Shown here in pieces: positions 1-7,292 of a DNA stretch of 29,644 nt. The stretch is taken from positions 1 to 29,644 of IMG/VR virus record IMGVR_UViG_3300025141_007219; one strand, given 5' to 3'. Each line of letters begins with the position of its first letter. Within the stretch, counting starts at the first letter, position 1. This DNA comes from a virus. The notes beneath the pieces were generated by a model. The model did no database searches. It was not told where the DNA came from and saw nothing but the letters and a program-made list of their open reading frames with translations. Both the position numbers and the translations under genes were made by a program.

Positions 1-1
1 C

Positions 2-106
2 AGCCTGATCACCAGAGAACTGACCGCAGGCACCTACACGGTCAAGGCCCGTGTGTACTCGGTTGGCACGGGCGGCTGGTACAAGTTGACGATCGACACG
101 GTCTAA
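2..106 (+). CDS. C-terminal end of an unidentified phage gene (partial)
   Basis: The frame is open from base 2 and stops at TAA 104-106, giving the last 34 residues of a protein that begins upstream of the window. The tail is rich in Thr, Val, Tyr and Gly in an alternating pattern that suggests beta strands, as in many virion proteins. Because it lies just before two small genes and the major tail protein, a head-tail connector, decoration or other virion protein is plausible. No family can be named from so short a piece. Confidence 0.6.
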   Translation, partial: SLITRELTAGTYTVKARVYSVGTGGWYKLTIDTV

Positions 107-120
107 AGACGTGGTAGAGT
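93..120 (+). promoter_or_regulatory. Putative promoter before the small gene at 228
   Basis: TCGACA at 93-98 (5 of 6 match to the -35 consensus) and TAGAGT at 115-120 are separated by 16 bp. Transcription would begin near 127 and give a leader of about 100 nt before the gene at 228. It overlaps the end of the preceding gene. It is recognised by consensus only. Confidence 0.4.
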
Positions 121-137
121 GGGGACGACAACATAGA

Positions 138-186
138 CGGCCTGAGGCAAAATCAGCAGCAGGAACGTCGCATCCGGCCTGAGGCA
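138..186 (+). repeat. 12-bp direct repeat in the leader region
   Basis: CGGCCTGAGGCA occurs at 138-149 and again at 175-186, 37 bp apart, in the non-coding stretch 107-227. No gene is visible in that stretch. The spacing of about 3.5 helical turns would fit paired protein-binding sites, or an RNA-level element if the promoter at 93-120 is real. Function is unknown. Confidence 0.6.
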
Positions 187-227
187 CGCCGTGAAACTGC
201 TTCATAGTCGAGGAAGGGCTACCAGAC

Positions 228-431
228 ATGGCAGATATCACGGTTGAAGTCCCAGACGGCAAGTTGGCGACGTTCGTCGAATCGATCGGGCAAACCGAGG
301 ACGGGCAGGACGACGCTGCCCGCACGGCATTGGTCACGACGTGGCTGCACGACATGGCCCGTCAGCATCTTTGGAACTACGAGCGGTCCACCGCAGCGAA
401 TGCCGTCTCGGACCCGATGCCTCCGGGCTAG
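228..431 (+). CDS. Small hypothetical protein (67 aa)
   Basis: The ATG at 228 follows a good ribosome binding site (GAGGAAGGG, about 8 nt upstream). The product is acidic in its first half and has a central helix-like segment containing Trp and His. No family is recognised. Its stop codon TAG at 429-431 shares a G with a GTG that probably starts the next gene, so the two are likely translationally coupled. Its position, two genes before the major tail protein, is where siphophages often have small head-tail joining or completion proteins, but the sequence itself does not show this. Confidence 0.65.
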   Translation: MADITVEVPDGKLATFVESIGQTEDGQDDAARTALVTTWLHDMARQHLWNYERSTAANAVSDPMPPG

Positions 432-625
432 TGGATCACCGGCAGGGGGTTAGCCCTGCTGCTGTGATGGGGGCAATGTTGGCTGGTCCGGCTTTAGCGG
501 CTCTGTTCTATGGGCGGGCCGCGATCGGGGTCATGGCCCTCTCAGTGTTGGGTAGTTTTGGTGGCATCATTGTGTTGGGTGTCTACTTGGTCCTCCGCAT
601 GGAAGACCGAGACGACTTCGAATAG
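431..625 (+). CDS. Small membrane protein (about 64 aa)
   Basis: This frame encodes two hydrophobic segments, an Ala/Gly-rich one near residues 8-25 and a longer one near residues 28-52, followed by an acidic tail with Arg, Glu and Asp residues. The start is uncertain. GTG 431 overlaps the preceding TAG by one base; GTG 464 or ATG 467 lies 14-17 nt after a purine run (AGGGGG at 444-449). Two membrane segments and a charged tail resemble small phage holin-like proteins, but no lysin is nearby, so this should be read only as a predicted membrane protein. Confidence 0.6.
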   Translation: MDHRQGVSPAAVMGAMLAGPALAALFYGRAAIGVMALSVLGSFGGIIVLGVYLVLRMEDRDDFE

Positions 626-643
626 GTCGGCTAGACCCTCTCT

Positions 644-657
644 CACCCCTTCGGGTG
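644..657 (+). terminator. Short hairpin between the small membrane protein and the major tail gene
   Basis: CACCC at 644-648 pairs with GGGTG at 653-657 around a CTTC loop. No U-tract follows, so it may be a weak terminator, an RNA processing site or an mRNA-stabilising structure upstream of the highly expressed tail protein gene. Confidence 0.35.
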
Positions 658-711
658 GGTGCATCAGAATAGAGTCGTTAGCGGCCATCCAACTCAACAG
701 GAGAAAGTACA

Positions 712-1284
712 ATGGCAGTCGCCACATCTGCGATTACCTTCGATGTTCAGGACTGCAAGGTCTACACCATCGCCGACCTCGTTGGCGGTACTTACGCAAC
801 GTCGGCAAGTGTTGACGTTCCGGGCATCCAAGAGGTAAGCGTCGAACCCAATTTCATCACAGCAGAACTCAAGGGCGACGGTGGAGCGGTCTTGGCGAAG
901 AAGGGCAAGATTGATCGCCTGAACTTCTCCTGCACATACTCCGAACTCTCCCTTCCGGTCCTCGCCAAAATCCTCGGTGGCTCAGTTGTCACTGGCGGCA
1001 GCACGACCGACGAGGACGCCGCTCTCAACATTGCGGGCGGTTCGTTGCCGTACTTCGCGGTGGCGTTCCTTCTCACTGACCTTCAGGCCCCTGCATCTGC
1101 AACTGCTGATGACGTGGGGAGTGTGACGATGGCACTCCACAAGTGCCAGATCACCGGCGGTACCCTCATTTCTGGTTCGACCGACGATTTCGCTACGCCG
1201 TCGTTCACCGCTGAGGCGATCCTGCCGAACTCGAAGACCAACTTTGGCACGGTCACCTTCAACGAGACCGCAGCCACCCTCTAG
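712..1284 (+). CDS. Major tail protein (tail tube)
   Basis: The 190-aa product is predicted to form the hexameric rings of the siphophage tail tube. It is Thr-, Ser-, Gly- and Ala-rich with alternating beta-strand patterns, and contains a phrase resembling the tail-tube signature (VSVEPNFITAELKGDGG, about residues 42-58). Length is normal for the family. The start is supported by AGGAG about 9 nt before ATG. It is followed by a strong terminator hairpin, as expected for a highly expressed structural gene, then by the chaperone and tape measure genes in the canonical siphophage order. The assignment rests on length, composition and this order more than on a diagnostic motif. Confidence 0.8.
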   Translation: MAVATSAITFDVQDCKVYTIADLVGGTYATSASVDVPGIQEVSVEPNFITAELKGDGGAVLAKKGKIDRLNFSCTYSELSLPVLAKILGGSVVTGGSTTDEDAALNIAGGSLPYFAVAFLLTDLQAPASATADDVGSVTMALHKCQITGGTLISGSTDDFATPSFTAEAILPNSKTNFGTVTFNETAATL

Positions 1285-1311
1285 GTCCAACCTAGAAACA
1301 GAGCCGCTTGA

Positions 1312-1341
1312 GAGGGCGGGGGTTTCGGCCCCCGTCCTTCT
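1312..1341 (+). terminator. Strong GC-rich terminator hairpin after the major tail gene
   Basis: CGGGGG at 1317-1322 pairs with CCCCCG at 1329-1334 around TTTCGG. The stem extends outward through GAGGG against TCCTTC-type pairing, followed by a pyrimidine-rich stretch. It lies between the major tail stop codon (1284) and the leaderless start of the chaperone gene. It is likely to end or attenuate the major tail transcript. Confidence 0.7.
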
Positions 1342-1352
1342 CGCGTATCGGA

Positions 1353-1365
1353 TAGGGTGTGTGCA
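1353..1365 (+). promoter_or_regulatory. Leaderless -10 element for the tail assembly chaperone
   Basis: TAGGGT at 1353-1358 is followed by 6 nt and then ATG at 1365, so the transcript would start at or next to the start codon. It lies immediately downstream of the terminator hairpin, which makes a fresh promoter sensible here. No convincing -35 box is visible. Confidence 0.5.
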
Positions 1366-1832
1366 TGGATTACACACCAGCGGTTCTCAAAAACAAGGGC
1401 GTCCCGGTCAGCCTTGCTGCCCTGCGCGAAGAAGGCGGCAAGTGGGTACCCATCTACGATGCGGAGGGAGTGCAGGAAACCGAAGAGTTTCATGTCCGCT
1501 TCACCCACAACGTCATTGCCGACGTTGAGGAATTATGGGAGGGGTTAGCGGAATGGCAGGAGGGGATGGAACTCAAGCCAGTTTCAACGCTGCGCCGCAC
1601 CTTCGCCCTGTTACTTGTCGAGTCTGTCGAGAAGGCCGGTATGCGCTTATTGGAAGGCCGCCTAAGCGATTACTCGTCCGCGATTGGGGTGGCGTGGGCG
1701 ATCGCTAACGGGGTGGACCCTACCGTGGCGAGCAGACTGCTCGCGCAGGCCGTGACGGTGACGGAGGAACAGATAAAGGCGCTGAACGAAAATCTAGCGG
1801 AAGCAGTGGAAGAGATCGAGGAGGCGAGTTAG
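1365..1832 (+). CDS. Tail assembly chaperone, short form (gpG-like)
   Basis: The 155-aa acidic, helix-rich protein lies between the major tail protein and the tape measure gene. That is where siphophages encode the chaperones that hold the tape measure protein during tail assembly (the lambda G/GT arrangement). The C-terminal third is rich in Glu and ends in a Glu/Ala run. ATG 1365 was chosen over GTG 1359 because the -10-like TAGGGT sits 6 nt before it. The end overlaps a -1 reading frame that has no start codon of its own, which indicates programmed frameshifting into a longer form. The assignment is from position, size and frameshift architecture. Confidence 0.82.
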   Translation: MDYTPAVLKNKGVPVSLAALREEGGKWVPIYDAEGVQETEEFHVRFTHNVIADVEELWEGLAEWQEGMELKPVSTLRRTFALLLVESVEKAGMRLLEGRLSDYSSAIGVAWAIANGVDPTVASRLLAQAVTVTEEQIKALNENLAEAVEEIEEAS

Positions 1833-2035
1833 AGGTTTATCCGTGGGATCGCGCTATTTATGCGTGGTGCCAGACGGGGCAGCCGTTTGACCTGTTTTGG
1901 GTGTTGTCGCCAGCGCAGGTAATCTCAGCGATTTCTCAGCCATCGGCTAAGAAAAAGAAGACCGATCCGAAGAGCCTGATGGCGTGGGCCATGGCTTCTG
2001 GAATGGCGATCGACGACGTTCCTTCCGCGGATTGA
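1709..2035 (+). CDS. Tail assembly chaperone, -1 frameshift extension (gpGT-like)
   Basis: The -1 frame relative to the short form is open from 1709 (after a TAA at 1706-1708) to TGA 2033-2035. Downstream of the short-form stop it encodes about 67 residues with a plausible protein sequence: aromatic residues and Trp at first, then a Lys-rich patch, then a Met-rich helix. No ATG or GTG sits at a sensible place, so it should be reached only by a -1 slip within 1709-1830. No textbook heptamer is visible. The only A-rich slip points are A-AAG at 1775-1778 and A-AAT at 1790-1793. A Shine-Dalgarno-like GAGGAGG at 1818-1824 is too far downstream of these to be an obvious stimulator. The exact slip site is unresolved; the fusion would span 1365-2035. 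Confidence 0.7.
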   Translation, partial: RGGPYRGEQTARAGRDGDGGTDKGAERKSSGSSGRDRGGELEVYPWDRAIYAWCQTGQPFDLFWVLSPAQVISAISQPSAKKKKTDPKSLMAWAMASGMAIDDVPSAD

Positions 2036-2065
2036 GCGCGGCGGGAATATAGGGGAGAATAGAGC

Positions 2066-5000
2066 ATGGCCGTTATGCTCCCACCTCTAGTTCAGCAGAT
2101 CATTCTGGACCCGTCGGGTCTACACGCGGGTGCGGCGAAAGCCCAGACAGCGATGAAGGGGATGGCTGCTTCGACCACTGCTGCTAGTACGGCGGCGGTG
2201 GGGATGTCGACAAGTCTGAATACGTTGGCGTTCCGTGCCCAAACTGCGGGACGCATCCTGTTGAAGAACGTCGCTGGTCCGTTGATGATCATCGCGGGGT
2301 TGAGCATCAAGGCGTTTGCCACGTTCGAAGCGTCGATGACGAGAATCACGTCGTTGGTGGGTGTGTCAGCGGGCGCCGTGCGTGGCTTCTCCGACGAGGT
2401 CAAAGGCATCGCTGAGGCTACGGGGAGGGGTCCGGCGGAACTCGCGGAGGCCATGTTCTTCATTACGTCGGCTGGTTTGCGTGGTTCGATCGCTGTCGAC
2501 ACGTTGAACGCGTCGGCTAAAGCCGCCGCTGTGGGTTTGGGTTCGACGAAGGTTGTTGCCGACGCTGCGACTTCGGCTATTAACGCTTACGGATCGGAGA
2601 ACTTGTCGGCCGGTGAAGCCGTTGATGTGCTTACGGCTGCTGTTCGTGAAGGCAAGGTGCAGGCCGACAGGTTGGCTCCCGCCATCGGCAAGGCAATTCC
2701 AGTGGCTTCAGCGATGGGTATCGAGTTCCATGAGGTAGCCGCTGCTATCGCTTCCATGACCCGTACTGGTACTGACGCTCGAACGTCGGCTATTCAGTTG
2801 CGTCAGATCATGCAGTCGATTCTTGATCCGTCGCGTCAGACGACTCGGGCGTTGAAGGAGATGGGTGTCGCTGAGGGTGAACTGATTCGACAGGCTGAGG
2901 AAGAGGGCTTGTTGGCTGTTTTGAAACGCCTCCGGGTGTTGGCAGATGAGAACGGGGACGCGTTTGCTGACGTGTTCCCCAACATTCGTGCTTTGGCTGG
3001 TGCGTTGGACATCACTGGCGCGAACTTGAAGGAGAACGAGGAGATTTTCCGTCAACTCGAAGCCTCAGTTGGTGACACGGACGAGGCGTTCAAAGTCACA
3101 CGCGAAACGCTTGAGAACAGGATGGCGCGTGCGACCGCTACGTTGAAGGTGTCGTTTATCGAGTTGGGTAAGGCGTTGGTTCCTTTGGCGGAACTTTTGG
3201 CCGCAATCATTGAAAAAATGGCGGGGGTTGTCAAGTGGATGGCAGACCGAGGGGCGCTTACAGGGTTGATGATGGGCGTTACGGTTCTCACTGCTGCGCT
3301 GGGGTTGATGTTGATCGTGCTTGGCAAGATCGGGATGATGGTCATCTTCGTCACCGGCGCTTTAAAGGCCTATACGCAGTCGGCGATCACCGCTACTGTC
3401 GCTACGGGGGCTTTGTCTAAGGCCATGATGGCGCTTCCCGTTATCGGCACGATCGCCCTCGTCGCATCGGCTATCGCTACGATTGCTTTCAGTATGGGTC
3501 TCCTTGGGAAGGAAACCCGAACCACGTCTGGGAAGATGGCTGACTTTCGGGACAGTTTGAACGATGTCCGCATGATCGGTGATCGCACAGTGACGAGCAT
3601 TATGGATGTGTATAGCGCTGTGAAAATGGTGGCCGACCAGTCGGAACGGGCAGTGACTTCCCGAGATTTCTTTAGCACTTTTGGGGATTCTATAAATGAG
3701 GCGCTTGATAATGCCGACATTGCTGGGGGTGGAATGTTTGCGGAAAATGCGTTCCTGAAAGGGATGTTCGGGGCGGGGGATTCGGATGCAGTTTACGAAG
3801 GTGCCATAGACATTATCAATGACCTCCAGAAGCGCTTTGGGAATGAGTATCCTGATCTGATTGCGCGTTTGTTCACGGGTGGTCTTGAGGGGGATGACTT
3901 TAGGGCTTTCTTGGCAGGGGATGACAGGCTTGCCAATGCGGAGAGGTTCTACAGTTTGTTGGCGGAGACGCAGGTTCAAGGGATCATAGACATGAGCGCA
4001 GATGTACATGCCGCGTGGGAGGAATATAAAGTGGGCATCCCCGAGGACGACCGGGCCGCCGCGTTGAAGGGCACAGGCGGTTACCAAGCCTTTGGCGAAG
4101 GCGACTGGTGGAGTTCTGATGCTCTTGAACAGGGTATGTCGGATATGGCGAATACGTTTGCTGAGAAGATGGCTAAGGGGGACATTCTCGACGCGGCTTT
4201 ACTGCGTACAACGATTATGGACGATTGGGATAATGCCACCACGATGGCGGTCGACAAAATGATCGCAGATGGTTTGATCACCGAGGCTGACAGGGCGGTG
4301 TGGTCGAGGGTGATTGCGGGTGAAATCGACGAGGCGTGGATGATGGCAGTCTCGCAGGCAGATTCGTTCTTGCAGGATGAGGGCAGAGCCCTCAATTTGC
4401 CGTCCATGTTTGATCAACTTCTCGCCGACCCCGACCGCGAGGGAAAGGATTTCACAGAAGGTGGGACATCGTGGGGAAATTATTTGCTGTGGGCGAAAGA
4501 GTACGAGAAGGTGCTGAACTCTTTGTCGGCAGCAGATATTGACGAAATGGGAGGTCTGCAATTCGCTAAGGAGTGGGCGGTAGATGAGGCGCTGGTGGGC
4601 GTCGAAAAAATACAAGTAGCGATGGAACACGCCGCCAACTCTGGTGAAGAAGGTTTCGGAACGGTGGCGGATGTGCTTGCCGAATTAGAAGCGGCGTTTG
4701 AGGGGGCTGACGCTGCGGCTAGTCACTTCAATAAGACGTTCGACAATTTGATTGGCCGCACCATGGAACTCGACGATGCGAATGTGTCGTTCATGGATGG
4801 TCAGCAGGATCTTGCCGACGCCGTGTTGGAAGCGGGTGGGTCGTTCGACATGTACACCGACGCTGGTCGTCGTGCGCGTGAAGCGGTGAAGGATCAGGTC
4901 CGAGGGGCGCAAGAGATGGCTTCTGCCATGCTCGCAAACGGTGTGGATGCGGAAATAGCCGAAGCGCAGTTCATGTCGTATCTTGGGTCGATTGAGCAGA

Positions 5001-6376
5001 CGGCTTTAGCGAACGGGGCAACGGCGGCACAGATCACGCAATTATTCGCGGGGCTCGACCTTGGTCCAGAGGACATTGCTCTTTCCTTCACTACCACAAC
5101 GGAGGCTGAACATACGGACGCGACGGAGACGTTCGCAAATAGGGTCGATGACATGGTTGATGGGGTGTTGGATTTGACAGCGGAGAAGGGCTTTGAAATC
5201 GGTGAAGGCCTGATCGAGGGCGTCGGGGAGGGCATCAGGGGTGGGGGGCCTGTACTCAACGCCACTGCGGTTGCAATCATGGAAGACCTTTTGGAGGTGT
5301 CGATGGAGGCGCTGGGGATTAGTTCGCCGTCGAAGGTGTTCGCGATCAGTGTCGGTCAGCCCATTACGACAGGTATTGCTGAGGGGATTCTTAAGGAGAA
5401 GGGGAAACTCAAGAACGTCATTCGTGAAGTTATTGACGACGCGTTGGGTTCGGCGAAAACTCAGATAAGTACCGCTATGCGGGCGATCAATGCTGTTCTC
5501 TCTTTCGAGGAAGCGGAACGTAAATTGACCCGCCTCAGGGAGACGGTTGGTGGGGTGGGTGTTGACGCTAGGCATGAGAAATTGAGGCGGGCACAGTTGG
5601 ATCGCAATCTGAGGGAGGCGGAGCGTGAGCGTCGGCTCGGAAAGGGCCATCAGGAGGATCTGGAACTTGCTGTGATGGAAGCCCAGTTTGCGTTGGAGGA
5701 CTTTGATACGGATGCACAGGCGGGGACCGAGATTCAGAAGGCTGAGATGGATCTTGCTCAGGCGGGCTTTGAAGTTGCTGACGCGGAGACAGCGATGCGG
5801 CTGGAGGGCCAGAAGGCTATTGATACGTTCACGACGTTGGGGACATCGATCGGGTTGACGGGGGAGAGTATCCAAGGCTTGTTGGGAATTCGTGGTGATG
5901 GCACATCCATTTTTGAGTCTCTTGTCGATGCGGATACACGGAACGCGATTGCGGCGTTTCTGCGTGGTGAAGGCTGGGTCGATCGACAGGCAGCAGATGA
6001 AGAGGAGGTGCGTGGCCTCTCGGTGATGCCGATCGCCGGTGAGACAGGGGCTCAGGAGATCGCACGCCACATCGTGTCTGGTGTTTTGACGGACACAAAC
6101 GATCCGTGGGCTCAGGGCGGCATGCATGGTGCCTTGGCTGCCGACTTCGGACCGACCTATCCGGGCCAAGGGGGGCAGTCCGCAAACGGTGCTGGGAGGG
6201 TAACTGTTACCGAGATCAATGGGGCCATCAACGTGTATGGGGCTACAGACGCACCTACTTCCGAAATGATCAAGACGGGTTTGCAGGTCGCTGAGGAAGA
6301 AGGCATCCGGGCCTTTGGCAGTTCTGTTCGCGAAGACGCTCGTAACCCTCGTGGCCGCCGGTCAGGCGACGATTAA
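2066..6376 (+). CDS. Tail tape measure protein
   Basis: The 1436-aa product sets tail length and is expelled into the cell with the DNA. Residues about 90-270 match the TP901-type phage tail tape measure core, with segments such as AEATGRGPAELAEAM, GLGSTKVVADAATSA and IASMTRTGTDA. Three hydrophobic stretches occur near residues 60-90, 385-425 and 440-480, as is usual for this family. Near residue 1084 the GISSPSKVF motif marks the typical C-terminal tape measure module, followed by a coiled-coil-like charged region and a basic tail. The ribosome binding site AGGGGAG precedes ATG. At roughly 1.5 angstroms per residue, the length predicts a tail a little over 200 nm (inference). Confidence 0.95.
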   Translation: MAVMLPPLVQQIILDPSGLHAGAAKAQTAMKGMAASTTAASTAAVGMSTSLNTLAFRAQTAGRILLKNVAGPLMIIAGLSIKAFATFEASMTRITSLVGVSAGAVRGFSDEVKGIAEATGRGPAELAEAMFFITSAGLRGSIAVDTLNASAKAAAVGLGSTKVVADAATSAINAYGSENLSAGEAVDVLTAAVREGKVQADRLAPAIGKAIPVASAMGIEFHEVAAAIASMTRTGTDARTSAIQLRQIMQSILDPSRQTTRALKEMGVAEGELIRQAEEEGLLAVLKRLRVLADENGDAFADVFPNIRALAGALDITGANLKENEEIFRQLEASVGDTDEAFKVTRETLENRMARATATLKVSFIELGKALVPLAELLAAIIEKMAGVVKWMADRGALTGLMMGVTVLTAALGLMLIVLGKIGMMVIFVTGALKAYTQSAITATVATGALSKAMMALPVIGTIALVASAIATIAFSMGLLGKETRTTSGKMADFRDSLNDVRMIGDRTVTSIMDVYSAVKMVADQSERAVTSRDFFSTFGDSINEALDNADIAGGGMFAENAFLKGMFGAGDSDAVYEGAIDIINDLQKRFGNEYPDLIARLFTGGLEGDDFRAFLAGDDRLANAERFYSLLAETQVQGIIDMSADVHAAWEEYKVGIPEDDRAAALKGTGGYQAFGEGDWWSSDALEQGMSDMANTFAEKMAKGDILDAALLRTTIMDDWDNATTMAVDKMIADGLITEADRAVWSRVIAGEIDEAWMMAVSQADSFLQDEGRALNLPSMFDQLLADPDREGKDFTEGGTSWGNYLLWAKEYEKVLNSLSAADIDEMGGLQFAKEWAVDEALVGVEKIQVAMEHAANSGEEGFGTVADVLAELEAAFEGADAAASHFNKTFDNLIGRTMELDDANVSFMDGQQDLADAVLEAGGSFDMYTDAGRRAREAVKDQVRGAQEMASAMLANGVDAEIAEAQFMSYLGSIEQTALANGATAAQITQLFAGLDLGPEDIALSFTTTTEAEHTDATETFANRVDDMVDGVLDLTAEKGFEIGEGLIEGVGEGIRGGGPVLNATAVAIMEDLLEVSMEALGISSPSKVFAISVGQPITTGIAEGILKEKGKLKNVIREVIDDALGSAKTQISTAMRAINAVLSFEEAERKLTRLRETVGGVGVDARHEKLRRAQLDRNLREAERERRLGKGHQEDLELAVMEAQFALEDFDTDAQAGTEIQKAEMDLAQAGFEVADAETAMRLEGQKAIDTFTTLGTSIGLTGESIQGLLGIRGDGTSIFESLVDADTRNAIAAFLRGEGWVDRQAADEEEVRGLSVMPIAGETGAQEIARHIVSGVLTDTNDPWAQGGMHGALAADFGPTYPGQGGQSANGAGRVTVTEINGAINVYGATDAPTSEMIKTGLQVAEEEGIRAFGSSVREDARNPRGRRSGDD

Positions 6377-6401
6377 ACCGTGGGCACAAATGGAGTGAAT
6401 C

Positions 6402-7292
6402 ATGACTTTTATTGAATCCCACATCGTCAACGGCACAGAGTTTGATGGACCCGAGTTTGCCATTGCTAATGTGGCTGAAGTCACGGCGGTTCTTCGCGGC
6501 AAGGATTTAGTGCCCGCCATGGATCATGGTCGTCGCTGGCGCAGGAAGCGGCTTGGTGGGGGGTCAGAGAACTGGAGGATGTGGGTTTGCGACGCCGCCT
6601 CTAACGGGTCCTTCGCTTCTGAGACGATGAGTGTTGACACTGGAAACGGCATTATCCAAGTGTTTGATGCGGCGGCGACAGAGCAGGCTCGCCGTGCCCA
6701 GTACCATACGAATCGTGATGCGGTGTTGGAGATCCTTTACACGAACCATGCGGCGTCTGGTTACGACGCTCCGCTGAAAGTGGTTCGCAAGATGGCAAGC
6801 GGCGCGTCGTCTCACGAATACCGCGTCAACTACGGCGAGGCCAGTGGTGAAATCAACATTCCTGACTACAAGATGTTTGGGTACTCTGAATTCACTGTCA
6901 CTGTAAAATATCCTGATGCCCGCTGGTATGAAAGCGACTCGTCTGGCACCAAGACCGTTTCGACAATCGCTGATGCCTCTTCTCCGTTCACTGTCACTGT
7001 TAACCCCGGTGGGACGGCGCTGATGACCCGTATGGTAATCACCTTGTCGACAGGTACGAACCCGTACATTCTTAACAGCACAACGGGCAGCAAATTGACA
7101 CGCAGCGGTACGGGTGTAGTTGAATTCGATACTACGAATTACACGGCGTTTTCGGGGGTCTCGAATGTCACCGGCAGTGTCGACAGGACGGGTTCAACGA
7201 CAGTCGATTGGTTCCAGTTGCGGCCCGGTGTGGCGAACGTGATTTCTTCGAACGTCGGCTTTACGATCACCTACACCAAAGCGTATATCTAA
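6402..7292 (+). CDS. Distal tail protein (Dit-like)
   Basis: The 296-aa product lies directly after the tape measure gene, where siphophages encode the hexameric distal tail hub that joins the tube to the baseplate. The N-terminal half has the mixed charged/aromatic pattern of the Dit ring domain, including a basic patch near residues 43-50 (HGRRWRRKRLGGG). The C-terminal half, from about residue 165, is Thr/Ser/Val-rich and probably all-beta. GGAG upstream supports the ATG at 6402. Its TAA overlaps the ATG of the next gene by one base. The assignment depends on gene order and fold-like composition rather than catalytic motifs. Confidence 0.78.
   Translation: MTFIESHIVNGTEFDGPEFAIANVAEVTAVLRGKDLVPAMDHGRRWRRKRLGGGSENWRMWVCDAASNGSFASETMSVDTGNGIIQVFDAAATEQARRAQYHTNRDAVLEILYTNHAASGYDAPLKVVRKMASGASSHEYRVNYGEASGEINIPDYKMFGYSEFTVTVKYPDARWYESDSSGTKTVSTIADASSPFTVTVNPGGTALMTRMVITLSTGTNPYILNSTTGSKLTRSGTGVVEFDTTNYTAFSGVSNVTGSVDRTGSTTVDWFQLRPGVANVISSNVGFTITYTKAYI

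Noticed and set aside
5042-6169. 375-codon open frame on the minus strand inside the tape measure gene
   Set aside because: It is fully antisense to a clear tape measure gene and its translation is rich in Arg, His, Pro and Cys with no domain-like pattern. It is a codon-bias shadow.
7208-7291. Upstream extension of the fibre frame
   Set aside because: It overlaps the coding end of the distal tail gene, and its translation does not look like a protein beginning. ATG 7292, overlapping the stop codon, is a better start.
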